Source: Crocodylus rhombifer | Taxonomy: Eukaryota > Chordata > Crocodylia > Crocodylidae | DNA: 64,000 bases | Assembly: GCA_038503035.1 (NCBI GenBank) | Contig: JAVSML010000975.1 | Location: 1-64,000 of the forward strand | Reading direction: 5' to 3' | In this document: positions 1 through 42,352 of the stretch, piece by piece | Layout: each line of letters opens with the position of its first letter | Numbering within the stretch: position 1 is the stretch's first letter | Translations under genes and position numbers: made by a program | The notes under the pieces: generated by a model | Told to the model about the DNA's origin: nothing | The model's input: the letters and a program-made list of their open reading frames with translations, nothing else | The model's database searches: none

Positions 1-1029
1 GGGGGGGAGCGGTGTCACCCTGGCTTTGGGGTTGAGCAGCAAGGTGCTTGGGGAAGCGGGGGCAGGGAAGGGAGACCTGCTTTGCACCCCCATGTGTCTC
101 CCTTGCCCTGCACTCCCCCAAACACCACCGTTATATTTATAGCGTGGCTCTGCCCTGCCAGTGTAGAAGCATCCCCCTTGCCTGCCCCAGTGGTTCTCCA
201 CCCAAGACACCCCTGAACAGACCCAATCCCCTCTGCTTTCTAACACCATGACCCCTCATCAGCGTTGCCAGGAATCAATTATGAAATTATCGTATTGGAA
301 GCTCAAAACGACTGTGTTTGCTGAAAAACTACTATACACTGAAAAAATATACAAATAAGCATGCAAAGAAGTCTTTTTATTTACTTTATATTGCTCATTG
401 TAAATAGCCAGGAAGGGAGTGAGAACTGGGTCATTCAAGTTGAAGCATTTCTTTATTTTGAGGCAAGCAGTCATAAGAAGGTCTTGACAGCAAGCCCAAA
501 AGTCCCATGGAGGTAATGTATAGTAAACCTCCCACTTGCTGTTTGAGTGGGAAGATCTTGGCTTTATGCCCACTTTATGGAAATGGGAGACTTCTCCCTA
601 GCTTACCCTTGCAGCCTTACAGCTGAGGGCAAGCAAAACTGGAGGGCATCTGAACCCCAAGCCTCCAGGCGTGGGCCTGCAAGCAGGATGTCCGCCAAAG
701 GTTTTGGAAACATCTGATGCCTCCGGTGGGGTGAAGGAAGGTTGCGGTAGTAGGGCACTCCTGGATCTGGACGGACTCTCGGGGTTGGAATTGATCCGGC
801 CGATTTGGATTGGAACGCGAAAAATTCTTTTCTTTTTTTTTTTTTTTAAAAAAAAGGAAAGCCCCCAAGTCAGTTAAACCTGCCTGAGATCGAGCTGGGT
901 CTTGCACATGCTGCATCAGTGAGCTGCCTCAGAAACGATCCTGCGCTCCGGACACCGTCACTGCTATTGATCGTACCCCAGGCAAGGCTTGAAGTGATCG
1001 TGCGGACACGACAATGATCCTACACCTGG
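1..1029. other. SLC25A4 upstream flank, no gene recognised
   Basis: I see no convincing exon here. Short open frames on both strands lack family resemblance. A T-run followed directly by an A-run lies at about 833-855. The GC content rises from about 1020 into the promoter island. Confidence 0.5.
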
Positions 1030-1150
1030 CAAGCGCGCCGCTGCCCCGCGCTGCAGACCCCGGGCCCCGGCCGCGCAGAGCAGGGCAGGGGGTCCCGGGC
1101 CCGGGCGCAGCCGCCGCGGGAGGGGCCGCGGGGGGGAAACTGCCGCCGGG

Positions 1151-1172
1151 CTATTAATACGGCGGGCACATG
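1151..1172 (+). promoter_or_regulatory. MEF2-like site next to an E-box
   Basis: CTATTAATAC at 1151-1160 fits the MEF2 consensus YTAWWWWTAR at 9 of 10 positions. CACATG (CANNTG E-box) follows at 1167-1172. SLC25A4 is the muscle and heart isoform in mammals, so a muscle-type enhancer pair about 130-150 bases before the TATA box is plausible. This is inference from motif matching only. Confidence 0.3.
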
Positions 1173-1301
1173 CCGTGCGCGGCGCGGGACCGGATCCCTT
1201 GAATGTGCCCTTTAAACGTCCCTGGCGGGCCCTCCCCGGCAGGCGGGGGCGGTGCGAGGCCGGGCCCGGGGGATCCTCCTCCCGCGCGGGCGGCGGCGGG
1301 G

Positions 1302-1308
1302 ATATAAG
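1302..1308 (+). promoter_or_regulatory. SLC25A4: TATA box of SLC25A4
   Basis: ATATAAG sits in otherwise GC-rich DNA 58 bases before the start codon. That would place transcription start near 1330 and leave a 5' UTR of only about 35 bases. Position and sequence fit a TATA-driven promoter. Confidence 0.7.
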
Positions 1309-1365
1309 CGCGGGGCCGCCGCGCCCGCGCCCATTTGGCTCTGCACGAGGCGGGGTCCCGCGGCC

Positions 1366-4377
<3,012 letters not shown>

Positions 4378-4593
4378 AGTAAACAAAACAACTTGGTTCA
4401 ATTGTTCCAGATCTATTTTGTAATATATTACTTGTGGTTTAATGGGCAACAACATATTTCCTAGGGAAACTAAGAATGGAGGTTATGGGGCAAATCCACT
4501 TCAGAGGAAAGGATGCATAAGGTTATTTAATGGTTGTCCACTAGATCACAATTATATTTTGTATGAAAATTCCTCATACATTTGTGTTGCAAC

Positions 4594-4634
4594 ATACATG
4601 TGTGTATGTATATGTATACATATATATATATAAA
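4594..4634. repeat. GTAT/AT microsatellite in the SLC25A4 3' UTR
   Basis: Alternating purine-pyrimidine sequence, mostly (TGTA)n and (TA)n, lies within the probable 3' UTR. Confidence 0.8.
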
Positions 4635-4743
4635 TTAGTATCTTGCCAAACACCCAATAATGTATTGTTCCAATGTTTAGAATGCATTTCTTGAAGACCA
4701 GTTGATTTGTACACTGGGTCAGATTCTGATAATGTGAATATTG

Positions 4744-4749
4744 AATAAA
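4744..4749 (+). terminator. SLC25A4: Polyadenylation signal, SLC25A4
   Basis: AATAAA lies 367 bases after the stop codon, a normal 3' UTR length for this gene. A second AATAAA at 5035-5040 is a possible alternative. Confidence 0.6.
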
Positions 4750-4759
4750 TTCAAAGTGG

Positions 4760-7145
4760 AGATCTTCAAACACTTATTTGTACTGCAGTAAATGCGTCTA
4801 GCCACTCAGCAGCATCATAGCATACACAGCACATGGATGAAAAACATGCTGCTCCTGCAAAACTATATTTAAGAAGAAAGAATATTTGCGAATACTAAGT
4901 TTATTTGGCTTTGTACTCTATAAGCACCAGGTTATAGATTCTCAACCAGTATTTTTTCACCAGCTTTTTTCACGTGTCACAGTAGTATGGACAAGGTTCT
5001 CAACTTATTCTAAAATTCACACAAACTTCTGAAAAATAAAACATGTTCAAGATGAAGTGCCATGCATGCACATTTCTACATAAGACAAAAATTGAAACCA
5101 GTGAAGTCTGTTAATGTTCAATTGAACTTAAACTGAAACAGTAAAATAAATTGGTTTATAAATCAAATCCACTTCATTTTTCTCCTGTTGTTTCAGCCCA
5201 AGTTATTTGCTGTCTTGGAGTACTCTTGCTTAAAATAAGTGCATGTGATGTACTTATGAACATCCTGTGTTCATGACTGTGTTTTTGGTACATTAGTTAG
5301 CTTCTCAAATAATTTAGGATTTTATGGTTCTGTTCCTGCCCACTGAGGTTGTGAAAGAGCCTGAAATAGTCATAAGGAGTGGTATGATATTATAATCTAA
5401 AATATTATACTAAAGGGTGACTATAAAGACAGCTTCATGATAAGTCACTAGTTCCAGATACTTGTAATTTCTCTAGGAAAAAATACAACTGAAAGATTTA
5501 TATTACAAAGATATTTTAACTAACAGAAACACTTTTGGGGGGCAGGGAGAGGAATCTATCTAGTGATTTGATTTATCACTAAGATTAAGATTAAGATTCT
5601 TTGAGTGTACACAACTGAACCAAATTAGGCTTTTTTTAAATTCAGGCATGGTATGTACATAGCTCTCAGTAAAATTGAGCTCCAAGTCCTGTATTAAAAA
5701 ATAATTACTTGGAAAATAAGTCACAACGATTGAAAAATTTGCTTTATGTATTCTAGCTATTCAAATACTCTATCTGAATAGATGTCTATGCTTGCTATAC
5801 AGCCATCAAGAAAAATAGTGCTTAGATGTAAACTAGGCTTATATAAATGATTTAAATCCTTGTTCTGCAAAAGAACATAATATATGCTATTTACTCCCAC
5901 TACCACCATCTTCAACTGAAGTTAAATCCAAGAAATTAATAATACTTTTGTGAATGTACATGTGAAAAAGTCAAACACTTTTGGTACTTTCTGGTATTTT
6001 TGCAATTCTATAAAAAATGTTTCAGAAAGATGCAAAGGTATGTGGGGGTGAATGCAGTAGGCAGCAAATTTTAGTGATGTATTTGAAAGGCTATAGGAAT
6101 AACTAAGCCTTAGGAGGCTGGCTATTTTCCACCTATATGAATGGAAATAACTGAGGTCTAGGGTATACTATATTTTCAACAAAATAATGTGCCTAAAATG
6201 ACAGTAGTAGTAGCTGCATCTGGACTCTGGAATGTTAGGACCCTCTCTAGCAGGAGCCATCCTTCCTCCTATGCAAATTTCTTCTCCTTCTGGTCCTATT
6301 TCCATAGTCTGCTTCCCATAGACCTGGGAAGCAGAGGGTGAAAACCTTGCCCATGAAGGTAGGAAAAGATTGAAAAGAATGAAGGTAGGTCTTTGGCAGG
6401 CAGGGGCAGAACTGTGGGGGGAAAGGGGCATACAGTGTTGCAGTCACATCCCTCTTCAGCAGTGTAGTTCACATGCCAGCAGTTCTAGTTCCCTGCAGAT
6501 GCCTGGGTCCCCTGCAGAGTCCAAGATGTGGCTGACAGAGAATACAAGGGGGAACAAAGCAGAAAATGGGTGAGGAAGAGGGGACGAGCCCACCATTGCC
6601 ACTCTCCCCAGTTGACTGGGCATGGGGGAAGCCCCAAGCTGTTCCTGTCCTGATTTGGCCAGAGGTGTGTGGGACCCTGCTCCTTTCTGCTCCCCCAGGA
6701 TTCCCCTGACAGCCTGGGCTGTGCAGAGGGCACCATGGGGGGCCCAGGGATGACCGTTTCAGTAAGTGGTCCATCCCCCTCACCTTCCAACACTTGCTTC
6801 TGGCCAGCCGGGGAACACTTTGGGGGGGGACCTGGAAAAGGGGACCCTCCCATTGCTGCTGTCCCTGACTGAAGTTGGCAAGCTGTGCAGCTGCTTACCA
6901 TGACCTTGTTTGAAGTGGGTCAGAAGCAGCTCTGGGACTTCCCACACTCCCAGGTCAGCCAGGGACAGTGGTGGCATTGGGTGGGTCCCTCCTTCCTATG
7001 ACCGGAAGTAACCTCTGCTGGGGAGGAAGACAGGCGAATGGGAGGGGAGGGGAGGAGAGTTGCTACTTAACAACAGAGGGGTGGAAGTGCCTAGAGTGGA
7101 GTAGGGAGTAGGGGAAACTTACCTGGTTCGGGGACTCAAAAAAGC
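4760..7145. other. Intergenic, AT-rich then GC-rich, no gene seen
   Basis: After the SLC25A4 3' end the DNA is AT-rich without coding signs. A moderately GC-rich patch at about 6,390-6,960 gives short overlapping frames on both strands that resemble nothing I know. Confidence 0.5.
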
Positions 7146-7149
7146 CCCC

Positions 7150-7222
7150 TGCTTGGTACAGGGGACTGGACCTGATGATCTTCCGAGGTCCCTTCCGGTC
7201 TTACAATTTATAAATCTATGAG
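7150..7222 (+). mobile_element. CR1 LINE 3'-end fragment
   Basis: The block GGACTGGACCTGATGATC, then AGGTCCCTTCCGGTCTTA and an AATCTATGAG tail, is the conserved 3' terminus of CR1. Only about 70 bases remain. Confidence 0.8.
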
Positions 7223-9834
7223 CTCCAGGCATGGCACAATTTGCCTGTGGGGAAGGGGGTGGAGAACAGGACTGCAGCCACTGCTGCAGCATCGGTCACA
7301 TCACTTGCAACCACCTTGTTTTCAAACTTGTGGATCCACCCACGTTGGCAGATGACGGAGGCTGAGAGGAATGCCTTTATGACAGTATGGTGCAAATAAC
7401 ATGAAAGGGGGAGGATTCTAGGTCACACAAGAACAGCATATTCATGTCCAAGACCTTGCTATGAAGCTGGCTCATTCAGCAGAACTCTGAGATATGTGCT
7501 TAAATCTCACTGTTGTCAGTTAGATTTAGACATGTGCCCAGCTGCTTTGGTCATCTAGAGCTTTACCAAGAATGTGAACGTTGGCACTGAAAGTCCCCTG
7601 GAATTAATTCAAATTGCCTCATAGGTGAGCAGGATGAAATGGAAACTGCATGTTTTTTCTGGGCTAACTGTCTCTCTGATCCTGTTTTTTTTCAAATGCA
7701 ACCTACTTGGGCTGTTGCTATTATCTTTGCACACTGCCATATAGGAAATTATATTAACTTATTCTAACTATATAGACTGTTTCTAACTTTATTTCACTGA
7801 TCAAACCACATACAGTTATTTCATAGATGCTCTTGGTCTGCCACAAGCAAGAGAAAGTGTTGATAAATAGTCCTGTAAAGAAGCTGGGGGTGGGTTCTGC
7901 TACATGACTGATTGGAAATTGGGCTTAATGCAAATATTTAGATGATTCTAAACAGAAAGAATTAGGAAACACTGTCAAGGAGAATAAATGAAGTAGGAGG
8001 ATGAGCATGCTGTTAAAGTGAGAGTGCTCCCCTCTTGCCACAGAATTTCAGCTTCTTTTTTTTAACGCAAGTGCTGCGTTAAGTAACTTTAGTGATAGTG
8101 ATTAACACTGCCCAGATTTCTATAGTGCTGGCTGATAGTCTAAAGCAGAAGCAGAGAAGTTTAAGGCTGATCCCTACCATTCAGTTGTCTTAATTTCTGG
8201 AGAATCTACTTTGATGTAGCAGCAAAAAGGCTCTTTACTCACGATCATTGAAATTTTCTTAATTAGGTTCTGTGGGCATTATTAAGAAAGTTGGAACTCT
8301 GTGAGAGCTGCACTCCTGTCTATTCAGGCAGCGCTGCAGTTCAGTCTGAACAGCTAGTTCTCTGAGCATTATTCCCTTAAGTTTTATCAACATTTGGAAA
8401 AACTGGATATGTTCTTCAGCACGTTGCAGTTCAAGACCAATAACCACAGTTCAGTGCCGACACTGATAGTAAAAACTGAATGGAGAGAGATGCTATTCCC
8501 ACATCTTTACTAAGCCAGCACAGAAACTAGAGAGATACAGGCTGAGGTGACATTGAAAGCTGTAAGAGAAAGTCTGAAAACCATGAACTGAGCATAACCT
8601 ATGGAAAGATGTTTGTCCAAGTCTGCAGCCAGCCTCCAGCAAAGGGAGAAATAACAAAATATAAGTGTCAGAGTGGAAATCACCTGGTGATACACATTCC
8701 ACAAAAGAGAACAGGGCATCATTACTCTGGACCCAAGTAGCGGGGTGCAGAGCCAGTGATGAAGGGGTATTTGCATGCCCGCCTGTGCTCTTCAGGATGA
8801 CTCAACCTCAACTCAGTGCAGATGTCCCAATGGCTTTTTTGCTTTCCTCTGGCCATTTGGCTCTACTGGTCAGATTTGAGAAAAATAAGCTTCTCTCTCA
8901 AGCACTACCCAACTGTGACAGCACAAACATGCTGTTGCTCCCAAAAGGCTGTGCAACTTTTCACAATATGATCTTGTCTTTCATCTTACCTACTTTGGTC
9001 AATAGTGAAATAGCTAGCAGCACTGGTTTTTAAAAAACAACTAGCATGGGATTTTTGAATAATGCCTCTCCCATTTGCCTCCAAAAATAATGCTGAACGG
9101 GACAGACTTCACATTTCCCAAAGCCGTTGTTTCAGGCTATCTGCATAATTACACAAACGTTACTGAGTTGATTACAGTCAGCTTACCTTTTGAATGGTTA
9201 CTTTACCATCATAATGGGTAGACTTACATAAAAATATAGCATAAATTCATGGTCACAAGATGACAGTTTCAATAGAAATTATCAGTTGTCCAAACCAAAC
9301 CAATTCAGGCCCTGGGAATAAAATACTGAAGAACACTGTGAGGACATACATTCACACTAGATGAAGAATGGCTCCTCTCTCAAATGACAGTTGAATACTC
9401 CAATGGAAAGACCCTTTCTGCCCCTACCCTGTTTCCCTCTGCTTATCTGCTATCCTTTCCTTACAGTAATGAGGAGTGTTCTCACTGCAATTGTTTGGGC
9501 CTGTAATTGGAGTAGGAAAGAGATGAGGAACTTTACATGTTTGTCACCTTGGGGAACAAGGTTTTTTCCTGGGATGCCATGGACTTGCTTGCCTGCAAGG
9601 TCCTATCCTTACACTGCTAGGATGCTCTCTTCCTGCAGAATGACTCAAATTCTCCATTAACTGAAAAGATGAAGGATGTTGGCAAAGCTGGAGAGTAGAG
9701 CTATCTAATGGCAGGTAATCCCGGCAAGAGAGTTAAGCAGTGCTGGAGAGATGTTGTAGGCATGACAGTCCAGGAAATAAGGAAGAGACAAGGATGATTT
9801 GTGGGGTGATATATTTTACTGGATCAGCCAAGAC
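7223..9834. other. Intergenic, nothing recognised
   Basis: Mostly AT-rich unique-looking DNA. Short frames such as those near 8,660-9,030 have no recognisable domain. Confidence 0.4.
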
Positions 9835-12735
9835 AGGCGACGAGCACAAGTACCCAGGTAAGTGACAGGGGTCCGGATAGTCCTGGGATCAGGGGGGAAG
9901 TGCATGCACCCATAGGAGGTCTTAAATGCCTGTACACTAATGCTTGTAGTATGGGGAACAAGCAGGAGGAACTTGCCCTCCTGCTAGCAAATACAAACCT
10001 GGACATAGTGGGGCTCACTGAAACCTGGTGGGATTCAACCCATGATTGGGCAGTAAACATCAAGGGCTACAGACTGTTCAGGCAGGATAGAACAGGGAGA
10101 AAGGTGGGGGTGTGGTGCTCTATGTCAAAGAGCAATAAACGTCCTCAAACAGCACAGGGTCACAGGAGGGTCAGACTGAAGAACATGGGGTTAGAATATA
10201 AGGGGGTTGGGGGAAAGGGACTCAACGGTGGGTGCCTACTATTGACCACCCAACCAGGGGGAAAAGCTGGACTGGGATTTCTCAGGTCAGCTTGCAGAGG
10301 CAGTTAGGTCAAGGGACACAGCCATTATGGGTGACCTAAACTACCCAGACATCTGCTGGGAGGAGCAGTCAGCCAGGTCTGACTGCTCACGTAGGTTCCT
10401 AGCCAAGATACAGGACCTCCACCTAACCCAGGAGGTGCACAGTCCCACCAAGGGAAACACTTTGCTGGACCTCGTCTTGGCCACAGGCAATGACCTGGTG
10501 AGGGGACTGCAGGTTCTTGAGCACCTGGGCAATAGCAATCATCGCCTGCTGGAATTCATGATTCAGCGCAGGGGTCTCAGCCTTGGACTTCAGGAGAGCC
10601 AATTTCAATGAGTTAAGGAAATTAGTTGGGGAGGCACTGAGGTCCTGGAGGGGAGGGGAGTTGAGAGTCCAAGATGAGTGGTCATTCCTTAAGGAGACAA
10701 TCCTCCGAGCCCAAAGGGTGATAGTCCCAACGTGACTCAAAGGGGCCAAGAGGGGGCTCAAAAGCCCCCGTGGCTCACCAAAGGCCTTCAGGAACATCTG
10801 AAAGCTTGAAAGCTAAAAAGGAGGTGTACACCCAGTGGAAGGGAGGGGCCATCACCAAGGAAGATTATACCTCCATTGCTTGAGACTGTAGAGGGGCTGT
10901 TAGGAAGGCTAAGGCGGAGACAAAACTAGGGCTAGCAACCAGGATCAAAGATAACAAGTCCCTTTTTAAATACATAGGGAGTAAAAAGAAAGCACCGTGT
11001 AATGTGGGGCCCCTGCAGGACATGCTTGGCAATCTGGTGGTTGCACCAGACAATAAAGCTGACCTCTTTAACAAATTCTTTGCCTCCTGTTTTCTGGGCA
11101 GGGACCAGGACATCGCCCCCACCGGGATCTCGGACAGACTCAGGAGAGGCACAGCCAGGCCTAGGATCAGAGCAGACCTAGTTAGGGAACTTCTGGTGGG
11201 GCTGGACATGTTTAAATCAGCAGGTCCAGATGATCTCCACCCCAGGGTGCTGGGGGAGTTGGCAGCGGTCATTGCAGGACCCCTGGCATGGTATTATGAG
11301 CACGCATGGTGCTCTGGCCAGGTGCCACAGGACTGGAAAAGGGCCAACGTGGTCCCCATTTTCAAAAAGGGGAGGAAGGAAGACCCATGAACCTATAGCC
11401 CTGTTATTCTTACCTTGGTCCTGGAGAAGCTCTTTGAGAAAATTATCCAGGAGCACATCTGCAAGGGACCAACAAGGGAGATTATACTTGGGGGCAACAA
11501 ACATGGGTTCATTAGGGGCAGGTCCTGTCAGACAAACCTGGTGGCCTTCTATGACCATGTCACAAAATCCTTAGATGCAGGTGTTGCAGTAGACGTAGTC
11601 TTTCTGGAATTTAGGAAGGCCTTCAACACTGTCTCTCACCCCATCCTCATTAAAAAATTAGGTGACTGTGGTGTAGACACCTACACAGTCAGATGGGTTG
11701 CCAATTGGCTGGAGGGCCGCACCCAGAGAGTGGTGGTGGATGGGTCATTTTCAACCTGGAGGGACATGGGCAGTGGGGTTCCCCAGGGCTCGGTCCTCCA
11801 GCCTGCAATATTCAACATCTTCATCAGTGACTCGGATGAGGGGGTGAACAGCACCTTGCTCAAATTCGTGGATGACACTAAGATGTGGGGAGAGGTGGGC
11901 ACGCTAGATGGGAGGGACAGGCTACAACTAGATCTGGACAGGTTACAGGGATGGGCAGATGAGAATAGGATGGGATTCAATACTGACAATTGCAAAGTGT
12001 TGCACCTAGGGAGAAAGAACCAGCAGCATACCTACAGGCTGGGGAACTCCCTTTTCATCAGCACAGTGGCAGAAAGGGACCTTGGAGTCACTATTGCTTC
12101 CAAGATGAACATGGGCTGCCAATGTGAGGACGCAGTGAGTAAGGCTAACCGCACCTTGTCATGCATCACAAGCAGATCCAAGGAGGTGATCCTCCTCCTC
12201 TATGCGACATTGGTCAGGCCTTAGTTGAAGTACTGCATCCAGTTCTGGGCGCCGCACTTCAGGAGGGATGTGACAGCATCAAGAGGGTCTAAAGTAGGGC
12301 CACTCACATGGTCAGGTGGCAACAGGGCAGGCCCTACGAGGAGAGGCTACAGGACCTGAACCTGTTCAGCCTCCACAAGATTAGGGTGAGAGAGGATCTG
12401 GTGGCTGTCTATAAACTTAGCAGGGGGGGACCAGTGGGGAACAGGAGAGTCCCTGTTTCCCCAAGCACTACCAGGAATAACTAGAAACAACAGCCACGAA
12501 TTGACTGAGAGTAGGTTCAGGCTAGACATCAGGAGGGACTACTTCAGTCAGGGCAGCTAGGATCTGGAACCAACTTCCAAGGGCAGTGGTGCTCGCTCCT
12601 ATCCTGGGGGTCTTCAAAAGGAGGCTAGATAATCACCTTGCCATGGTCGTTTGACCCCAGCATCCTTTCCTGCCCATGGCAGGGGGTCAGACTTGATCCT
12701 CTCAGGTCCCTTCCAACCCTACCAACTATGAAACT
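9835..12735 (+). mobile_element. CR1 LINE, nearly full ORF2, inactive
   Basis: Encodes a broken CR1 ORF2: an APE-type endonuclease region (YTNACSMGNKQEE, NLDIVGLTETWW, MGDLNYPDICW, about 9,920-10,600) and a reverse transcriptase (about 11,000-12,300; VVPIFKKG, GFIRGRSCQTNL, GVPQGSVL). The frame switches several times: 9900-10307, 10327-10611, 11004-11390, 11415-12224. The catalytic FADD box reads FVDD at 11,865-11,876. The 3' end is the usual CR1 terminus (AGGTCCCTTCCAACCCTA, then ACTATGAAACT). ORF1 is missing by 5' truncation. The left boundary is approximate. It lies between the two gene 3' ends. Confidence 0.9.
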
Positions 12736-15700
12736 ACATGGTTGAGAAAATTTCAACAATTTTTCAAGCACAATGCACTGAAGAGTATCTTGTCTGAAAA
12801 ATATTTTATTGGACCAACCGCATGTTTGGGAGATCAGGCTAGTGTGCATCTGAAGTTGATGTCTCAAACACCCAAGCCTCTCAATCACAGATGGCTAGAA
12901 ACCACTATCGGCCTTGTGACATATGGTAACATACATTCACACCAAGTCATGCCAAACACAGATTAGCCAAGGAGTACTTTGGAAGTCACCAGTCTGCAAA
13001 AACAATCAGATACAGTGTATAAAGCTTTTATAGCCTTAAAGCCCTCAGATATGTTTACACTGATATTTAAGATGGACTTTGAAGCCACCCTTAACAAGCT
13101 TGAGTTGCATACACCACTTTCCCCTATCTATATTTTACCTTGTAGCCTGCACCAAAGCTGTCCACACTGGTTCTGATTTCTTGATCCCAGCATTAAGGTG
13201 CAACATAACTGTCCTTGCAGAGCCATTCTAGGATTCAGTCCTGCAGATGATTTGTCCATGTTTCTGGACAGTATTAAGAGGAAGTAGGGTGCAGGAAGCA
13301 AGAATGGTGGGATTGCTGCCGAGACTTCTGGTGCTTGAGGCGTGCAGCATACCAATGAATTCCAAACACTCGCCAAAAGGAGAATGCTTAGAGACAACAA
13401 GTAGTGGACTCAAACTCATACCATCAAGTTCAGCAGAGCTTCCAGAGTTGGTCTGGACCAGTGATGTAGCTTCACAGCTGACAGTGTAGATGGTTGGCTG
13501 GTACAGCATCTATAGTAACTTCCTATGTCTCTAGTCTGAGCCTTAATTCCTAACATACCACTAGAGGGTACATTAAAGAGTCCAACTATGGGGGAGAAAA
13601 CAGTCTTCTTCTAAGAAGGAAGTAGGGAAGAGAGATCTTTTAAGAGAAAAAAAGTGAGACAGATTAGAAAGTATACAGTAAAGGACACTGAAAATGAAGT
13701 GAAAGTCAATGTAGGACTCTATAGTGGGTTGTTACCCCTAAGCTAGGCCCAGGGGTCAGCCTTCCCCTTCCCTACCTCAAAGCAAACAGAATAATTAGAC
13801 ACTGACTACTCCCCTCTACAAGGCAAGGGCTTCACTGCAGTGTTTCAATGTTGCCTTTCTTCTCAGCTTCCTTCCCTCCCTCCCCAGTGTTATCTCTTTG
13901 GGAGCTTTTTTAACTTCCTCCAGGGCCAGCCAATCATCCCTGTCAGCTACCCCAGAGCACTTCAGCAGGCAGACTATTACCCTCTAACCCCCTGCAGCTG
14001 GGCTCCAACCCCTGAGATATGCACCTTGTTACAGATGCCTTGCTATAAATACTGCACAGAGAAGATTTAAAACTAATGACCTTGAACAAAAGATAACTAG
14101 GGTCAGAGCTGAAGATTTAAATGACAGAACCCTAACAGTATCAGAAATCATAACAGAAAATATGATGTGTCAAAGAATGAAGGTATAGAAAAAGTAGCCT
14201 TCAAAAGGAAAACTTAGTTACAGTTAAAAGGGGATTATCTGACCTGTCCATCAGGCCTATTAAACCAGGAGCTGCCAACCCATCTTATTTAAAATAAATA
14301 AATAAATTGCACACTAGTGAACAGATGAATGCACTGCATCACTTGTTTGATATGCTTCCTAAAACCTCCCATTTTACTTAACCAGAAGCCTTTCCCACCC
14401 CCAGTGTGTCTTTTTCATTTGGATAACAGACCAAAGTGCTCTGAGAAGCTTATGAAATGACATATTTACTAATATAAAATGGACAAATACTTCCTTAATT
14501 AAAAGAAATAAGATTAGATTATTAATCCCATTTTGTGAGTTCAAAAGAAAAAAGCTCAAATGAATATTTAAAACATATTTAAGTTGACCCCCATATTCAC
14601 ATTCAAGATCAAAATCTTTAAATGGTGAATACTTTTAATCATCACATTAGTACAAATTACAGCAGCACTATACAAAAAATACATTACAGTTTCAATAAAA
14701 GAACAATAGTATTTCATTGACAGCTGTTTGCCACACACTCTTAAAAGTTTAAAAAATGGAATTAAAATACTGTCAAGGATCTAAATTTAATTCACAAAAG
14801 TCAGCTTCTTTAGCTTGTACAATTCATCAAGTTATCAGAGAGGACCATGACAATGCATGATGCTTTGTATCAAGTTATAACAATATTAAATATTAAGAAC
14901 TTCATGCCCCTTTGACAAGCACAGAGGAGAAAAATGAGCTTGATTCTTGTAGGTCTAGGTCTCAACATTATTTAACAAAGCTTTTTTTTTCTTCATGTTT
15001 AACACAAAAGGACTCCCAGTATTTCCACAGGAAGGAGTGGGGAGAGCAAACAGAAGTATAGCGGTAACTGTGGACAGTCATATCATAATTCATGCTGTTA
15101 ATGAAAAACTCCTGCAGCCAGCAATTAAAAAAGCCCAGTGAAAGTTTTGCCTTTAGCTATAGAAATAAACTACATCACATACTGCATTCTACTAGTACTT
15201 CCATGAAAGCTTCACATTGTATACATGCATACTGATGCCATGTTTGGTCTGAAACATCTTCAGAGACTCAGCATTAACATAACATTAAAAATGTAGGTCA
15301 GAAGAGCAAAATTTCAGATTCATCCCCAAGGTTCTACTTAGCCCTAGATGTTATTCTCATTAACTGTCTCCTGTAGCTCCTGTTAGTTATACCCACTAAC
15401 AGGAATATGCAGAGGCTTGCAAATAGTACCAACCAAGGCCCTGATGCTGTCCAACACCCAGGCTGGAGAACAGTTTATACTGGTCCAGAAGACACCCATT
15501 TGCAGCAGTACCTGATGAAAGCAACAGACACTTCCCAGGGGCTCTTACCTACCACATTCAGATGACCCTCACTATAGGAGCAACAGCCACCTAGAAGCAA
15601 CATAACATCAGGGCACTGACACACTGAAGCTAACAGGTCTCAACTGCATTGTACTTCAAATTTGTTCTCCTACCCAGCATACATTTCCTTCCAATACATC

Positions 15701-16100
15701 AGGTCCTTCTTCCCAGAAATCTAATAAACTTTCTTTAAGTTACAGCAAAGTTTCACTTTCAACCCTGAATGAATGCTGTTTGATACAGAGCAAGAGGGAT
15801 TTGCAATAGTATCAGAAAATAAACCCAGCACCTTCAATATTTTAACACTGCCACATGAAAGAAGTGGTGCGACCGCTAGTTAACCGTGAAGCCTTCTGCT
15901 GTTACAAAGTGTCTCGTCTCCACCTCTCTGAATTATAAACTCTATTCATATCAATGGAGAAAAACAGAACTTACACATTTACTTTATCAAAAGCTGTCCT
16001 GGAGACAGCAATAAAAAGGAGCACTTCTGATCTACCATTACGTGACCTACAAGTTCTGAAGGCTAACTTTAAATAAGGATGAACAATTAGGACAATTTAG
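12736..16100. other. Intergenic and possible distal CFAP97 3' flank
   Basis: AT-rich DNA without a recognised exon. If CFAP97 uses more distal poly(A) sites than the one at 16,123, part of 14-16.1 kb would be its 3' UTR. Confidence 0.4.
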
Positions 16101-16122
16101 AAGTTAAGTACATGCTTGATGG

Positions 16123-16128
16123 TTTATT
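16123..16128 (-). terminator. CFAP97: Polyadenylation signal, CFAP97
   Basis: AATAAA on the - strand, 368 bases after the CFAP97 stop codon. The family often has longer 3' UTRs, so it need not be the only site. Confidence 0.5.
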
Positions 16129-16495
16129 GCAATTTAAAAATTAAAACAAAAACAACTGGATTTTTGTTTTACATCTTGGGTCCCAGGTGCAGCAACTATA
16201 TCATTCTAGCGTCACATATGAACTTCAATTGTGCTTTGAGAATAAAATAAAGGTTTGTGCAATTTCTAGTTGTCTGTTAAATGCCTCTCTTTTATAAATA
16301 TAGTCTTTTCAGAAAACACTAATTAGAAAGAAATTTTCCATTTAAAACCAAATTTACAAGAAATTACATCATACTGCAGTGCACTTTAATCACCAAATGA
16401 TGCAGATTACAATATTCTGGCACAAAGAATTTACAAAAGCATTAGAAATCGAAATCTGCTGATCAAATAAGAATGTTAGGCTAAGTAGAAATAAT

Positions 16496-42320
<25,825 letters not shown>

Positions 42321-42352
42321 TTCAAAATTATTTTAGTGTCTAAAATTTGGTC

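Noticed and set aside
11415..12224. 269-codon reverse transcriptase frame as a host gene
   Set aside because: CR1 ORF2 fragment with altered catalytic box (FVDD), broken frames on both sides and a CR1 3' tail.
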